From positions 1 through 54,888 of the forward strand of contig JAFXFO010000029.1 of assembly GCA_017520425.1 (NCBI GenBank): a stretch of DNA of 54,888 nt, given 5' to 3'. Origin of the DNA: Lachnospiraceae bacterium (lineage in GTDB: Bacteria; Bacillota; Clostridia; Lachnospirales; Lachnospiraceae). The notes below the pieces were generated by a model, which saw nothing but the letters and a program-made list of their open reading frames with translations, made no database searches and was not told the DNA's origin. Below, in pieces: positions 1 through 8,281 of this stretch (positions within the stretch are counted from its first letter, which is position 1; every line of letters begins with the position of its first letter). The translations under genes and the position numbers were made by a program.

Positions 1-39
1 TATAATGATGCTCTATTTGTCATGCAGTTTTCAATGTTC

Positions 40-62
40 AAAGAACTCTGCAAGAGTTCTTT
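40..62. terminator. Hairpin, possible terminator of an upstream gene
   Basis: A perfect 10-bp inverted repeat (AAAGAACTCT / AGAGTTCTTT) with a 3-base loop. It ends in a short T run when read on the plus strand and is nearly symmetric on the other. No gene is visible in bases 1-259, so the gene it serves, if any, lies outside the window or is the minus-strand histidine kinase. Confidence 0.4.
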
Positions 63-223
63 TATATCCTGAAATGCATTTCTGCAAATCATTCATAAAA
101 TTTTGTTTTTAGACTTGACTTTTAATAGTTAGTCTTTCTTTGCTTCGTTAAGGCAAGTATATATTCCACAACTTTTACTTTCAACCTCTATGTCGTGAAG
201 TGCATTTTTTTGTCGCCAAATAC

Positions 224-250
224 AAAAATGGACCTTTTCAGGTCCATTTT
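224..250 (-). terminator. Rho-independent terminator of the two-component operon
   Basis: An 11-bp perfect stem (AAAATGGACCT / AGGTCCATTTT) with a 4-base loop lies immediately after the stop of the minus-strand histidine kinase. On that strand it runs into a T stretch. This marks the 3' end of the response regulator-kinase transcript. Confidence 0.75.
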
Positions 251-259
251 CCTCCGATT

Positions 260-1546
260 TTATATATAAATTTCCAGCGTAATATTGCCATCCCTATAAT
301 GATATTCCAACTCTCCGTTTAAACGTTTTACAGCCCGTCGTATGTTAGACACACCATATCCATGGTTATCAACATCCCCCTTAGAGGTCCCTCCTTCTTG
401 AATTAGCCGATACATTTCCTCTGTTGCCGGATTCTCTACTGTACAAAACAGCGTTTTTTTCTCCTCTAATATATTTACGCAAATTGGGCCATTAATTCCC
501 AGTTTCTTGCATGCATCTATACCATTTCTGATAGCATTAGAAAATATAGTACATAATTCATATGAACTATACTTCATTTTGTTTTCTATCCTGCCTTTCA
601 CTTCCAGTTGGATATTCTTTTCATCCGTCTTCTGCTTCATCATACTAAGAACAGCATCCAACATTTCATCTCCTACATGAATCTTCTTAAAAGTAGCCTC
701 TCCAAATGCCATATTTATACTCTCGAGCTGTTCCATGGCCTTATCTATATCTCCATCACTCAAAAACATCTGTAGGATTCCCAATTGATTGCTTACATCA
801 TGACGAAAACTTCTCAGTTCACGATCCTTTTCATAAATAACTTTATAATATTCCTGCCAGGTATGAAGCACCTCTTCTTTTAACTCATTCTGCTCTTGAT
901 AATACTTCTTTTGATTGCTCTCTAATACCAACCAAACCACAATACCAATCACCATAAGAAACTCTATTATCAAGATAATCCGATATATCATCCCCATTGC
1001 ATCGATTTGTATCATGTCCTGTACCATATTTCCATAGGATACCAACGTAACTCCACCTATTATTAACCACAATATCAATACAGAGCTTTTATGGGGCAAT
1101 GCCTGCATGTATTCAACCAATTTTATGTACCATTTCTGCTTGGAAATAATAGCAACCACCATCATGGTTAGTAAAATTGATACTAACTGTAACATCTCAA
1201 CTGACAATTTTTTTTGTAGCAATACTTCCAGAATCAGTACAACTCCATCTTTTACTACTCCCACAGCACAGAAAACTATCATAATCTTAAACAACCTATT
1301 TCTGAACTTCCCTTTTGTGATTAGTGTCCATGCTGTAATTTCGCATATGTAAAACAGTAAAAAAAATGGAATTATGCTATCTTTCTGCACTAGTTGGAAC
1401 ACCAATCCTATCACATATATAACTCCGGCTAAAACATAGCGTTTTCTATCTTTTACTGACCAGTGAAAGGTCCACTCTCCAACACAAACCATACAAGCCA
1501 TACAGCAAACAAAATAAGCCCATTCAATTACATTATTTATCATCAT
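260..1546 (-). CDS. AgrC-like sensor histidine kinase (GHKL ATPase)
   Basis: A 428-residue membrane kinase of the HPK10/AgrC type, predicted to sense an extracellular signal and phosphorylate the adjacent LytTR regulator. About six hydrophobic helices fill residues 1-215. A helical linker leads to the H-box SFRHDVSNQLG near residue 248. The N-box NAIRNGIDAC lies near 340 and the G-box GYGVSNIRRAVKRL near 400, the arrangement of GHKL kinases rather than HisKA kinases. The start ATG overlaps the regulator stop (ATGA) and has GGAG six bases upstream, so the two genes are translationally coupled. No AgrB, AgrD or peptide exporter is visible in the window, so the ligand is unknown. Confidence 0.9.
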   Translation of the reverse strand: MMINNVIEWAYFVCCMACMVCVGEWTFHWSVKDRKRYVLAGVIYVIGLVFQLVQKDSIIPFFLLFYICEITAWTLITKGKFRNRLFKIMIVFCAVGVVKDGVVLILEVLLQKKLSVEMLQLVSILLTMMVVAIISKQKWYIKLVEYMQALPHKSSVLILWLIIGGVTLVSYGNMVQDMIQIDAMGMIYRIILIIEFLMVIGIVVWLVLESNQKKYYQEQNELKEEVLHTWQEYYKVIYEKDRELRSFRHDVSNQLGILQMFLSDGDIDKAMEQLESINMAFGEATFKKIHVGDEMLDAVLSMMKQKTDEKNIQLEVKGRIENKMKYSSYELCTIFSNAIRNGIDACKKLGINGPICVNILEEKKTLFCTVENPATEEMYRLIQEGGTSKGDVDNHGYGVSNIRRAVKRLNGELEYHYRDGNITLEIYI

Positions 1547-2238
1547 AATTTCTCCATCTGTCTGCGCAAATATTCTTTATATTTTTCTTCGATTTCTTTC
1601 TTATATTTCCTACTGATAGGAATCGTCTTTCCATCATCCAGTACAATTTCGTTTTTCACTCTTTCTACCAAGCATAAATTTATCAGGCAGGAGCGATTCG
1701 CCAGAACAAAATCGCTTTCAGGCAACAGTTCCTCCCATTCTCTTAAGCTACGCCGTACTAAATAACGTTCAGCATCAACAGATACATAGGTATATTTGTC
1801 TTCTACCTCTATGTATTTGATTTCCTCTGCATAAAATGTATATAGCTTACCGTCCTCTTCCCATTCCACCGTTTTCCTATCCATAAATAGTTTCATCCTC
1901 TGTACTATTGGACGCAAAGCCTCGTATTTCACCGGTTTTCTCAAAAAAGCTATTACATTTGAGCCAAACGCCTCTATCATACGTTCCTCATGACTAGTAA
2001 GAAAGATAATTTTTCCTTGCATGTCCTGCTGTTCCATCACCTCTTTCACCTGTATGCCATCTATTCCCGTCATCTCAATATCCAAAAACAAAAAGTCATA
2101 TACCTCATCTGCCCTTAAAAAGTCTTCGCCTGAAGAAAAAAGTTTATAAACCACACCTTCCTCAGGCAAAACCCTCTTACAATGTGCTAAAATATCATCC
2201 CTATATACTTTCTGATCATCACATATGGCTATTCTCAA
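1543..2238 (-). CDS. LytTR-family response regulator (AgrA-like)
   Basis: A 231-residue response regulator. The N-terminal receiver domain begins LRIAICDD, carries the phosphoacceptor in FLFLDIEM near residue 51 and the switch lysine in FLRKPVK. Residues about 130-225 form a LytTR DNA-binding domain (IKYIEVEDKYTYV, then FVLANRSCLINL). The reading frame is open to a GTG at 2259, but a TTG at 2238 lies six bases after AGGGG, which is the better-supported start. It is the first gene of a two-gene operon with the AgrC-like kinase and has a near-consensus promoter upstream. LytTR proteins usually bind paired direct repeats; none was clear here. Confidence 0.9.
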   Translation of the reverse strand: MRIAICDDQKVYRDDILAHCKRVLPEEGVVYKLFSSGEDFLRADEVYDFLFLDIEMTGIDGIQVKEVMEQQDMQGKIIFLTSHEERMIEAFGSNVIAFLRKPVKYEALRPIVQRMKLFMDRKTVEWEEDGKLYTFYAEEIKYIEVEDKYTYVSVDAERYLVRRSLREWEELLPESDFVLANRSCLINLCLVERVKNEIVLDDGKTIPISRKYKKEIEEKYKEYLRRQMEKL

Positions 2239-2285
2239 CTCTATCCCCTCAACTTCCACATATTTCTATATTTTTCACATGTCAC

Positions 2286-2314
2286 ATTATACTAAAAACA
2301 TACCGTTTTTTCAA
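2286..2314 (-). promoter_or_regulatory. Sigma-A promoter of the AgrA/AgrC-like operon
   Basis: On the minus strand, -35 TTGAAA (2309-2314), a 17-base spacer and -10 TATAAT (2286-2291). It is correctly placed 48 bases before the TTG start at 2238. Confidence 0.7.
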
Positions 2315-2347
2315 GTTTTTCCAATATTTTATAGATGCCCCGTGCTA

Positions 2348-2376
2348 TTGTTTTTCTTATCATTTTTTGTTATGAT
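2348..2376 (+). promoter_or_regulatory. Sigma-A promoter of the lipid kinase gene
   Basis: -35 TTGTTT (2348-2353), a 17-base spacer and -10 TATGAT (2371-2376), ending 33 bases before the ATG at 2410. It is divergent from the two-component promoter. Confidence 0.6.
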
Positions 2377-2409
2377 ATAGTCAAATATTCAGACGAAAGA
2401 AGGGTGCCT

Positions 2410-3342
2410 ATGTACCACATCATCATCAATCCGGCTTCCCGTTCCGGCGCCGGCAAAAAGCTTTGGAAAACCATTGTAGAGCCTTATTTGATGGAACAGA
2501 AAATTGAATACATTTCTTACTTCTCAGAGCATCCCGGGGATGTGGCCAAATTGGCTGCCAAAATCACGAAAGGTGCTTCTGTAGTTGCGCCCCGAAAGTT
2601 GGTCATCTTAGGCGGCGACGGTACGGTCAATGAAGCCCTGCAGGGGATTTCAGACTTTCGTGCCGTTACTCTGGGCTATATTTCCACCGGCTCCAGCAAT
2701 GATTTTGCCAGAGATTTAGGCATCTCTAAGGACACTCTTGCAGCTGCCAAACAGGTATTTGAGACCGGTAGCGCACATAAAATGGATGTGGGATGTGTCA
2801 TCTTCAAAGACGGCACCAAGAGGTACTTTGCAGTCAGTTGTGGCATGGGATTTGATGCGGCAGTCTGCGAGGAAACCAACCGTTCTGCCTTCAAAAAGGC
2901 TTTAAATCGGATTAAGCTTGGCAAACTGGCTTACCTGACCATTGCCGTGAAGCAGTTACTTGCAGCCAAATCCGCCTCCTGTGAGATCACTCTGGACGAT
3001 AAGCCCACCTTTACCATAAAGAAATATTTATTCTCCGCTTCCATGCTGCACCGCTACGAGGGTGGGGGCTTCAAATTCTGTCCGGATGCAAAGTGTGATG
3101 ACGGTGTAATCGATATTTGTACGGCAGCCACCAAACTGCCCAAGCTTGTGATTCTTATGGTTCTGCCCACTGCTTTCTTTGGAAAGCATTACCTGTTCCC
3201 GGGCATCACCCCTTATAAGGCACAAACCATCCATATTAAGGCTTCTGCGCCATTATGGATTCATACGGACGGTGAAATTCTGCGTAAGGATGATGAACTG
3301 ACCATTAGCTGTCAGAGAAGGGCACTGACTATCATCCATTAA
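2410..3342 (+). CDS. Diacylglycerol kinase family lipid kinase (YegS/BmrU type)
   Basis: A 310-residue cytosolic, membrane-associated lipid kinase predicted to phosphorylate diacylglycerol or a related lipid with ATP. It opens with the family's nucleotide-binding start YHIIINPASRSGAG and has the glycine-rich GGDGTVNEALQG near residue 67 and STGSSNDFARDLG near 100, typical of the DAGK catalytic domain. The C-terminal beta domain ends with WIHTDGEIL. The ATG at 2410 has AAGAAGGG upstream and starts exactly at the family N-terminus. A longer in-frame start at 2335 would lie upstream of the promoter -10 and is rejected. A PAP2 phosphatase follows on the same strand, which would fit lipid phosphate turnover. 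Confidence 0.9.
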   Translation: MYHIIINPASRSGAGKKLWKTIVEPYLMEQKIEYISYFSEHPGDVAKLAAKITKGASVVAPRKLVILGGDGTVNEALQGISDFRAVTLGYISTGSSNDFARDLGISKDTLAAAKQVFETGSAHKMDVGCVIFKDGTKRYFAVSCGMGFDAAVCEETNRSAFKKALNRIKLGKLAYLTIAVKQLLAAKSASCEITLDDKPTFTIKKYLFSASMLHRYEGGGFKFCPDAKCDDGVIDICTAATKLPKLVILMVLPTAFFGKHYLFPGITPYKAQTIHIKASAPLWIHTDGEILRKDDELTISCQRRALTIIH

Positions 3343-3416
3343 CAGTAACGATTCAGTGCCCTCCATTCATGAAACTTAAAATTTTCTAAAGATTTCTAAA
3401 GGTTCACCAAATCCTC

Positions 3417-3444
3417 TTGCAAAATAAATTTTATTGATTATACT
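3417..3444 (+). promoter_or_regulatory. Sigma-A promoter of the PAP2 gene
   Basis: -35 TTGCAA (3417-3422), a 16-base spacer and -10 TATACT (3439-3444), 41 bases before the start codon. Confidence 0.5.
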
Positions 3445-3485
3445 AAGGGATGATATCGACGACCAAGAATTTTTAGGAGTATATT

Positions 3486-4175
3486 ATGAAATATTTGAAG
3501 CTTGCCTTTCAGAAGTATTGGCATGCGATTCCTTTACTGATTTACGGAATCGTTTATATGAAATGGTTTTCACATTTAGAGAAAACCATCCGCAGTGATT
3601 TCTATGTGATACATATGGATATTGATGATGTGATTCCTTTTTGGGAGGTTTTCATCATCCCCTACCTGTTGTGGTTTGCTTATGTGGCCGTGGTAGTGGT
3701 GTTCCTCTTTTTTAAGAACCGAAATGAATATGCGAAATGCTGCATCTTCTTAGCCACCGGCATGACATTATTTTTAACCGTATCAGCCTTATGGCCCAAC
3801 GGGCATTTGCTCCGCCCCCAGGTGATGCCTCGTGACAATATCTTTACACAGCTGATTGCGAATCTGTATCAGACGGATACTTCCACCAATATCTGGCCCA
3901 GTATCCACGTGTACAATTCCATCGGTGCTCACTTAGGTATCGCCACATGTCAGTCCTTAAAGAAATACAAAGGTATCCAAATCGGTTCCCTGATTTTATG
4001 TATTTCCATCGTGCTGTCCACCATGTTCATCAAACAACACTCAGTATTTGATGTACTGACCGCCCTGGTTTTGGCCGGTCTCATGTACAATCTGGTCTAC
4101 GACCCGGAACGAAGTTTAGTGGTACGCTTTTCCCGTATGCTTCGCAAGAACCGTTCCAAAGCACAAATCAGTTAA
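3486..4175 (+). CDS. PAP2-superfamily membrane phosphatase
   Basis: A 229-residue integral membrane protein with about five to six hydrophobic segments. Two PAP2 signatures are visible: PSIHVYN near residue 137 (the PSxH motif) and KQHSVFDV near 182 (the HxxxD motif that supplies the catalytic histidine and aspartate). These predict hydrolysis or transfer of a phosphate on a lipid or inositol-type substrate at the membrane. The start has AGGAG seven bases upstream. A strong terminator follows the stop. The substrate cannot be read from sequence; the neighbouring lipid kinase suggests phosphatidic acid or a similar lipid. Confidence 0.8.
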   Translation: MKYLKLAFQKYWHAIPLLIYGIVYMKWFSHLEKTIRSDFYVIHMDIDDVIPFWEVFIIPYLLWFAYVAVVVVFLFFKNRNEYAKCCIFLATGMTLFLTVSALWPNGHLLRPQVMPRDNIFTQLIANLYQTDTSTNIWPSIHVYNSIGAHLGIATCQSLKKYKGIQIGSLILCISIVLSTMFIKQHSVFDVLTALVLAGLMYNLVYDPERSLVVRFSRMLRKNRSKAQIS

Positions 4176-4188
4176 CTACAAAAATTTA

Positions 4189-4220
4189 GCCGGCTTTCCG
4201 ATTGGATAAGCCGGCTTTTT
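4189..4220 (+). terminator. Rho-independent terminator between convergent genes
   Basis: An 8-bp GC-rich stem (GCCGGCTT / AAGCCGGC) with an 11-base loop followed by TTTTT. It ends the PAP2 transcript and, because the glycosyltransferase converges from the other side, may work in both directions. Confidence 0.85.
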
Positions 4221-4225
4221 GTTGC

Positions 4226-5254
4226 TTAATTAAATTTATATATTTTCTGTGCAATATGATATGCATCCACGGAAAGCTTACGTCCGCCCTTACCCGGCAG
4301 ATTCATGGCACTTCCCATGATACCGTGACGCAACCATCTGTATAAGTAACGGTCACTGTCCTTGATATACTGCCACAGTTCCTCCTTTTTCGCCAGATTC
4401 TCCTCCGTACCGGAACGAATCAAAAGCACGGAAGAAACGGTTGTAACGATTTCCAGATAATTCTTCATATACTGGTAAAGTCTCTTGGTCTTTTTCGCTT
4501 CTGCCTGATGCTCCACCAGATAATCAATCATAATCTTATTCACCTTAATCTGCTGGTCGATTCGGGAAATCATAATCTCTTCATTTACGGACTGGTCCTG
4601 TCTGCCTATATAATAGCGATACAGGTTCACATCCAGATAATACATATTCTTCACATAAGGAAGGGGCTCAAACACATAAATATTGTCCACATAGAATGTA
4701 TGCTCCGGCAAATGTAAGCCGCATTCCTTCAAAAGCTTGGTTCTGAAAATCACGGAGTGCATCAGAATGTAATGTCCCTTACGGAATCTCTTGCAATCCT
4801 CCCAGGTAAACATTTCTCCCACCGGCAGAATGTGTCGGTAGTGCATCACCTTTTTCTTCTTTTCTCCTTCTTTTTCGTATACGAAATTGCATACCATCAT
4901 ATCCAGCATGGTGGGACCGCCCACCAGGCTACGAAGAGTATCCAACACCTGCAAATAGGCTTCCTTCTTTACCCAGTCGTCACTATCCACTACCTTAAAG
5001 AACAGACCTTTGGCATGTTCTATTCCGGTATTTACAGCAGAACCGTGTCCTCCGTTCTCTTTATGAATGGCTTTCACAATAGTGGGATACTTGGCTGCAT
5101 ATTCATCTGCGATGGCAGCCGTATTATCCTTGGTGGAACCGTCATTGACAATCAATATCTCCACGTCTTCTCCGCCTACCAGCAAAGAATCCACACATTT
5201 ACGCATATAATTTTCTGAGTTGTAACAAGGAATTGCTATGGATAACAGTTTCAT
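4226..5254 (-). CDS. Family 2 glycosyltransferase
   Basis: A 342-residue GT-A-fold glycosyltransferase predicted to move a sugar from a nucleotide donor, probably in surface polysaccharide assembly. The N-terminus LSIAIPCYNSENYMRKC and VEILIVNDGSTKD is the classic GT2 nucleotide-binding start. ENGGHGSAVNTG follows and the metal-binding DXD region is VVDSDDW near residue 92. The C-terminal 120 residues are helical and carry no clear membrane segment. It begins two bases after the stop of the SfsA-MutY gene on the same strand, so it is probably the last gene of that transcript. The sugar and acceptor are not predictable. Confidence 0.88.
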   Translation of the reverse strand: MKLLSIAIPCYNSENYMRKCVDSLLVGGEDVEILIVNDGSTKDNTAAIADEYAAKYPTIVKAIHKENGGHGSAVNTGIEHAKGLFFKVVDSDDWVKKEAYLQVLDTLRSLVGGPTMLDMMVCNFVYEKEGEKKKKVMHYRHILPVGEMFTWEDCKRFRKGHYILMHSVIFRTKLLKECGLHLPEHTFYVDNIYVFEPLPYVKNMYYLDVNLYRYYIGRQDQSVNEEIMISRIDQQIKVNKIMIDYLVEHQAEAKKTKRLYQYMKNYLEIVTTVSSVLLIRSGTEENLAKKEELWQYIKDSDRYLYRWLRHGIMGSAMNLPGKGGRKLSVDAYHIAQKIYKFN

Positions 5255-5256
5255 TT

Positions 5257-7059
5257 TTATTCTCCTTCAAATCGGTCTTTTCCTAAGCGTATATTCAGAT
5301 AGGGCACATATGCCGCAAAAGCAGAGGGTATGGGGTAACGTGCTTCTGTTTCAAAAGGCTCCACAAAAATCCACTCTTTTGCCTCTTCCGTATCCTTCTT
5401 TGGGGCCAGCTCATCCACACGGATGGCATAGCCTTGCATATGCCACTCCTTATGACTGAACACGTGCTTTGCAGAACCCAACTCTTTGATATGAAGCGGC
5501 TGCAAGCCCTGACTTTTCAAATAATCCAGCACCTGTTCCCCGGTAAACTGACCTTCCATACAGGGAAACTCATACATTCCGGCTAACAAACCCTTGGCAG
5601 GTCTCTTACGGATTGCCGCTTTTTCCGCATCTTTGATAATGAGTACCGTCCGATACTCTTTTGTACGTTCCTTCTTCTCTGCCTTGGCCGGATACTGAAG
5701 CTCACATTGCTCTCTGTGTGCCATGCAACGTTCCTGCAATGGGCAGCACTCACACAGCGGCTTTCCGTTGGGAATACAAACCATGGCACCCAGCTCCATC
5801 ATGGCCTGGTTGAAATCTCCCGGTCGCTCCCCGGACATTACTTCTCTCAATTCCTGCTCTGTCCGCGCCTTCACCTTGGCATCATTTATGGGACTATCGT
5901 CCATATGGTATCTGGACAACACCCGGAGTACATTACCATCTACTGCCGGTACCTTCTGCCCATAGGCTATGGAAGCAATGGCTCCTGCGGTATAAGAACC
6001 GATACCTTTCAGCTTCAGAAGCTCCTCATACTCTCCCGGAATCACACCACCATACTGCTCCATCACCTGTTGGGCTGCCTGCTGCATATTACGGACACGA
6101 CTGTAATATCCTAAGCCCTCCCACAGCTTCAGAAGCTGTTCTTCCTCTGCTTCTGCCAAGCTTTTTACATCCGGCAGAGTTTCGATAAATCTTCGGTAAT
6201 AAGGCTTCACCGCTTCCACTCTGGTCTGCTGCAGCATAATCTCAGACACCCATACATGATAGGGTGTAGGGTCTTCTCTCCAGGGAAGACTACGCCTAGC
6301 CTTATCATACCATGTTAATAGAGGATTTGAAATAAACAAACCGCCCTCTTTTCTAAAGAATTCCTTAAGATTTTCTGAATTTATGGCCACCGGCACTTCC
6401 TTCTGCAAAATAATAGTATCCTGCGTCACTTCACAATCATAGGCATAGATTTCCACGCCGGCTTTTGCAGCCCTCTCCAAAGCAACACCAAACTCAGGCT
6501 GGGTATCCGTATTAGGGGTAAAATACTTTACCTCCTTCATCTGTATCACGAAAAACAGCAACGCTCGATACCCTTCCTGCTTCGCCTTTATCAGCTCCTC
6601 TATATGCTTCAGTGCCCTTTCTGAAGGAGCATCGGGAAATCGTACCACACCATCCTCCTCCAAAGTAACACCCTTCACTTCGATGAATACCTTCTCCGCT
6701 TTGGTCTCTACGTACAAATCAAATCGTGAGTTGCCATATGTTGTCTCCGGACGTACAGAAACAAGGTCATGGAAAAACGTGCCCTCTCTGAGCCATTCCT
6801 CCACCACCTTATTGGGAATCTGGGAATCCATATTGATAATTCGCTCGCCCTTTTGTACCGCAATCAAATCATAGGCAGTACTTCGGGACATATTATCACT
6901 TTTCTGCAAATAAACAACAGCACCGGGCACCAGCAATTCCTTGCAACGCCCGGTATTCTTTACATGTACGATTTCTTCCCTTCCTTCTATCTCCACATGG
7001 GCAATAAACCGGTTGGGACGCTTTATAAATTTACCCTGTACTATATTCTCGTATTTCAT
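5257..7059 (-). CDS. sfsA-mutY: SfsA-MutY fusion: SfsA nuclease domain plus A/G-specific adenine glycosylase
   Basis: One uninterrupted 600-residue frame joining two normally separate proteins. Residues 1-228 are SfsA (GKFIKRPNRFIAHVE, HVKNTGRCKELL, then the nuclease core SRFDLYVE / VFIEVKGVTLE). Residues about 245-600 are a complete MutY. It has LPWRE, catalytic Glu in SEIMLQQTR near 273, the helix-hairpin-helix LKGIGSYTAGAIAS, Asp in AVDGNVLRVLSR near 373, and four [4Fe-4S] cysteines at about 425-443 with C-X7-C-X2-C-X5-C spacing. The C-terminal NUDIX-like 8-oxoG-reading domain contains HVFSHKEW. MutY removes adenine mispaired with 8-oxoguanine. The role of SfsA is poorly understood. The ribosome binding site is weak (AGAAG). 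Confidence 0.93.
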   Translation of the reverse strand: MKYENIVQGKFIKRPNRFIAHVEIEGREEIVHVKNTGRCKELLVPGAVVYLQKSDNMSRSTAYDLIAVQKGERIINMDSQIPNKVVEEWLREGTFFHDLVSVRPETTYGNSRFDLYVETKAEKVFIEVKGVTLEEDGVVRFPDAPSERALKHIEELIKAKQEGYRALLFFVIQMKEVKYFTPNTDTQPEFGVALERAAKAGVEIYAYDCEVTQDTIILQKEVPVAINSENLKEFFRKEGGLFISNPLLTWYDKARRSLPWREDPTPYHVWVSEIMLQQTRVEAVKPYYRRFIETLPDVKSLAEAEEEQLLKLWEGLGYYSRVRNMQQAAQQVMEQYGGVIPGEYEELLKLKGIGSYTAGAIASIAYGQKVPAVDGNVLRVLSRYHMDDSPINDAKVKARTEQELREVMSGERPGDFNQAMMELGAMVCIPNGKPLCECCPLQERCMAHREQCELQYPAKAEKKERTKEYRTVLIIKDAEKAAIRKRPAKGLLAGMYEFPCMEGQFTGEQVLDYLKSQGLQPLHIKELGSAKHVFSHKEWHMQGYAIRVDELAPKKDTEEAKEWIFVEPFETEARYPIPSAFAAYVPYLNIRLGKDRFEGE

Positions 7060-7071
7060 AATGCTTCTAAC

Positions 7072-7644
7072 TTAATCTCTGCTGATTTCATACTTATCTA
7101 AGGTGAGTAAACAGTTCTTCAGAGACTGGTAACGGCTTTCCAGATCTCCCTCTTCCAGCTCAATATCACTGGCTATGGCCATGGTGGTTAAAATCTGGTC
7201 CGTAATGCGATGATGCATACTCGTCAAAACATTCAAACGCTGGGTATAGGTTTCCGCATCCAAAAACTCTAAGAGTCCCGGGTCCAAGGTAACCTCAGTT
7301 GCTTCCTCTTCCGGCTCTGCATCTTTCTCTTCCGCTTCTACTGCAATAGTTTCCTGCGGAATCTCTTCAACAACCACCTGCTTCTCCTCCGGACTTGTTG
7401 CATTACTCTCCCCCAAGCATCCCTGCAGCTCAAACCGATACTCCTGACTTACCTCAGGATATTTCTCCTTATCCACCTTACTGCAAAACATCTCCAAGGG
7501 TCTGGTATATATTTTAAAGTCTCCGTACATAGCCTGATACACCACCATCTGCTCTCCGGTCTCGGTGTGCTCCGCTATGGTTACAATCTGATACAAATTG
7601 CCCTTAAAATGTCTGTATATTTCCTGTGCTTTTGGATTTCTCAT
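7072..7644 (-). CDS. DUF1653 domain protein
   Basis: 190 residues. The first about 70 residues (YRHFKGNLYQIVTIAEHTE, VVYQAMYGD, then IYTRPLEMF) match the DUF1653 family, a small beta domain of unknown function. The middle is strongly acidic and low in complexity (about residues 90-130, rich in Glu). The C-terminal about 65 residues are helical (LEFLDAETYTQRL and onward). The ATG at 7644 has AAGGGGG five bases upstream and starts at the domain boundary; the longer frame to 7683 has no such site. It lies 12 bases before the SfsA-MutY start and is probably cotranscribed with it. Confidence 0.85.
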   Translation of the reverse strand: MRNPKAQEIYRHFKGNLYQIVTIAEHTETGEQMVVYQAMYGDFKIYTRPLEMFCSKVDKEKYPEVSQEYRFELQGCLGESNATSPEEKQVVVEEIPQETIAVEAEEKDAEPEEEATEVTLDPGLLEFLDAETYTQRLNVLTSMHHRITDQILTTMAIASDIELEEGDLESRYQSLKNCLLTLDKYEISRD

Positions 7645-7706
7645 CTTAACCCCCTTGATTCCTTCTACAAAGTTCATCCTCATTATAACATATCCTTAAT
7701 GATTTA

Positions 7707-8114
7707 TCATCCCAGGAATGTAACCTGAAACTCACAACCGGATACTCCGAAAGCTAATTCTTCAATATCCGCCTTCAGCTGTTCCTGTTCTTCCAAACTA
7801 AGTTCATTCAGCTTCTTGTGATGCAATGTGATCTCATAGCTTCTGCTGCCGTCAGTCTCAATCACACGACTTAATGCCACTCCGCTGTTTCGAAAGCCTT
7901 CTTCCTCCAAATAAACCTTTACCTGAGAAAGGTAGTTGCTTTCCAATTCCAAAAAAGCTGCCTCGTCCACGGTTACAGTCCCGTTATTCTGACTCATCAC
8001 CTTTTCTGAAATAAAAAACCATAAACTTAATATCATAAACACGGTAAACAATACAAAAACCGCTTCCTTACGAACGCCTCTCCTTACATTTCTCTCATAC
8101 ATTCTACCTGTCAT
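7707..8114 (-). CDS. Small bitopic membrane protein, unrecognised
   Basis: 135 residues. A basic N-terminus (YERNVRRGVRKEA) is followed by one hydrophobic helix at about residues 18-36 and a mixed-charge extracytoplasmic domain of about 95 residues. The pattern predicts the N-terminus inside and the C-terminus outside. GGAGG eight bases upstream supports this start. No family is recognised. Its size and topology recall small sporulation or cell-wall accessory proteins, but no residue supports a specific call. It lies between holA and the DUF1653 gene on the same strand. Confidence 0.65.
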   Translation of the reverse strand: MTGRMYERNVRRGVRKEAVFVLFTVFMILSLWFFISEKVMSQNNGTVTVDEAAFLELESNYLSQVKVYLEEEGFRNSGVALSRVIETDGSRSYEITLHHKKLNELSLEEQEQLKADIEELAFGVSGCEFQVTFLG

Positions 8115-8281
8115 ATGGGTATCCTCCCTGATTACTCTTTCTTGTGAATTTCTAAGGAAAGAATAACATATAACAAGTACGTTTTTTAGGTCTTAAAGAA
8201 CAAAAATTCGTAAAAAATCAAAGCATATGGTACAAAATCCGACCAAATACTGTTCTTTTCGCAGCTTCTGATACCTGCTTA

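Noticed and set aside
3320-3361. Inverted repeat GGGCACTGA / TCAGTGCCC around the lipid kinase stop
   Set aside because: It is 9 bp with a 24-base loop and no following T-run, so I do not call it a terminator, although it could be a weak structure.
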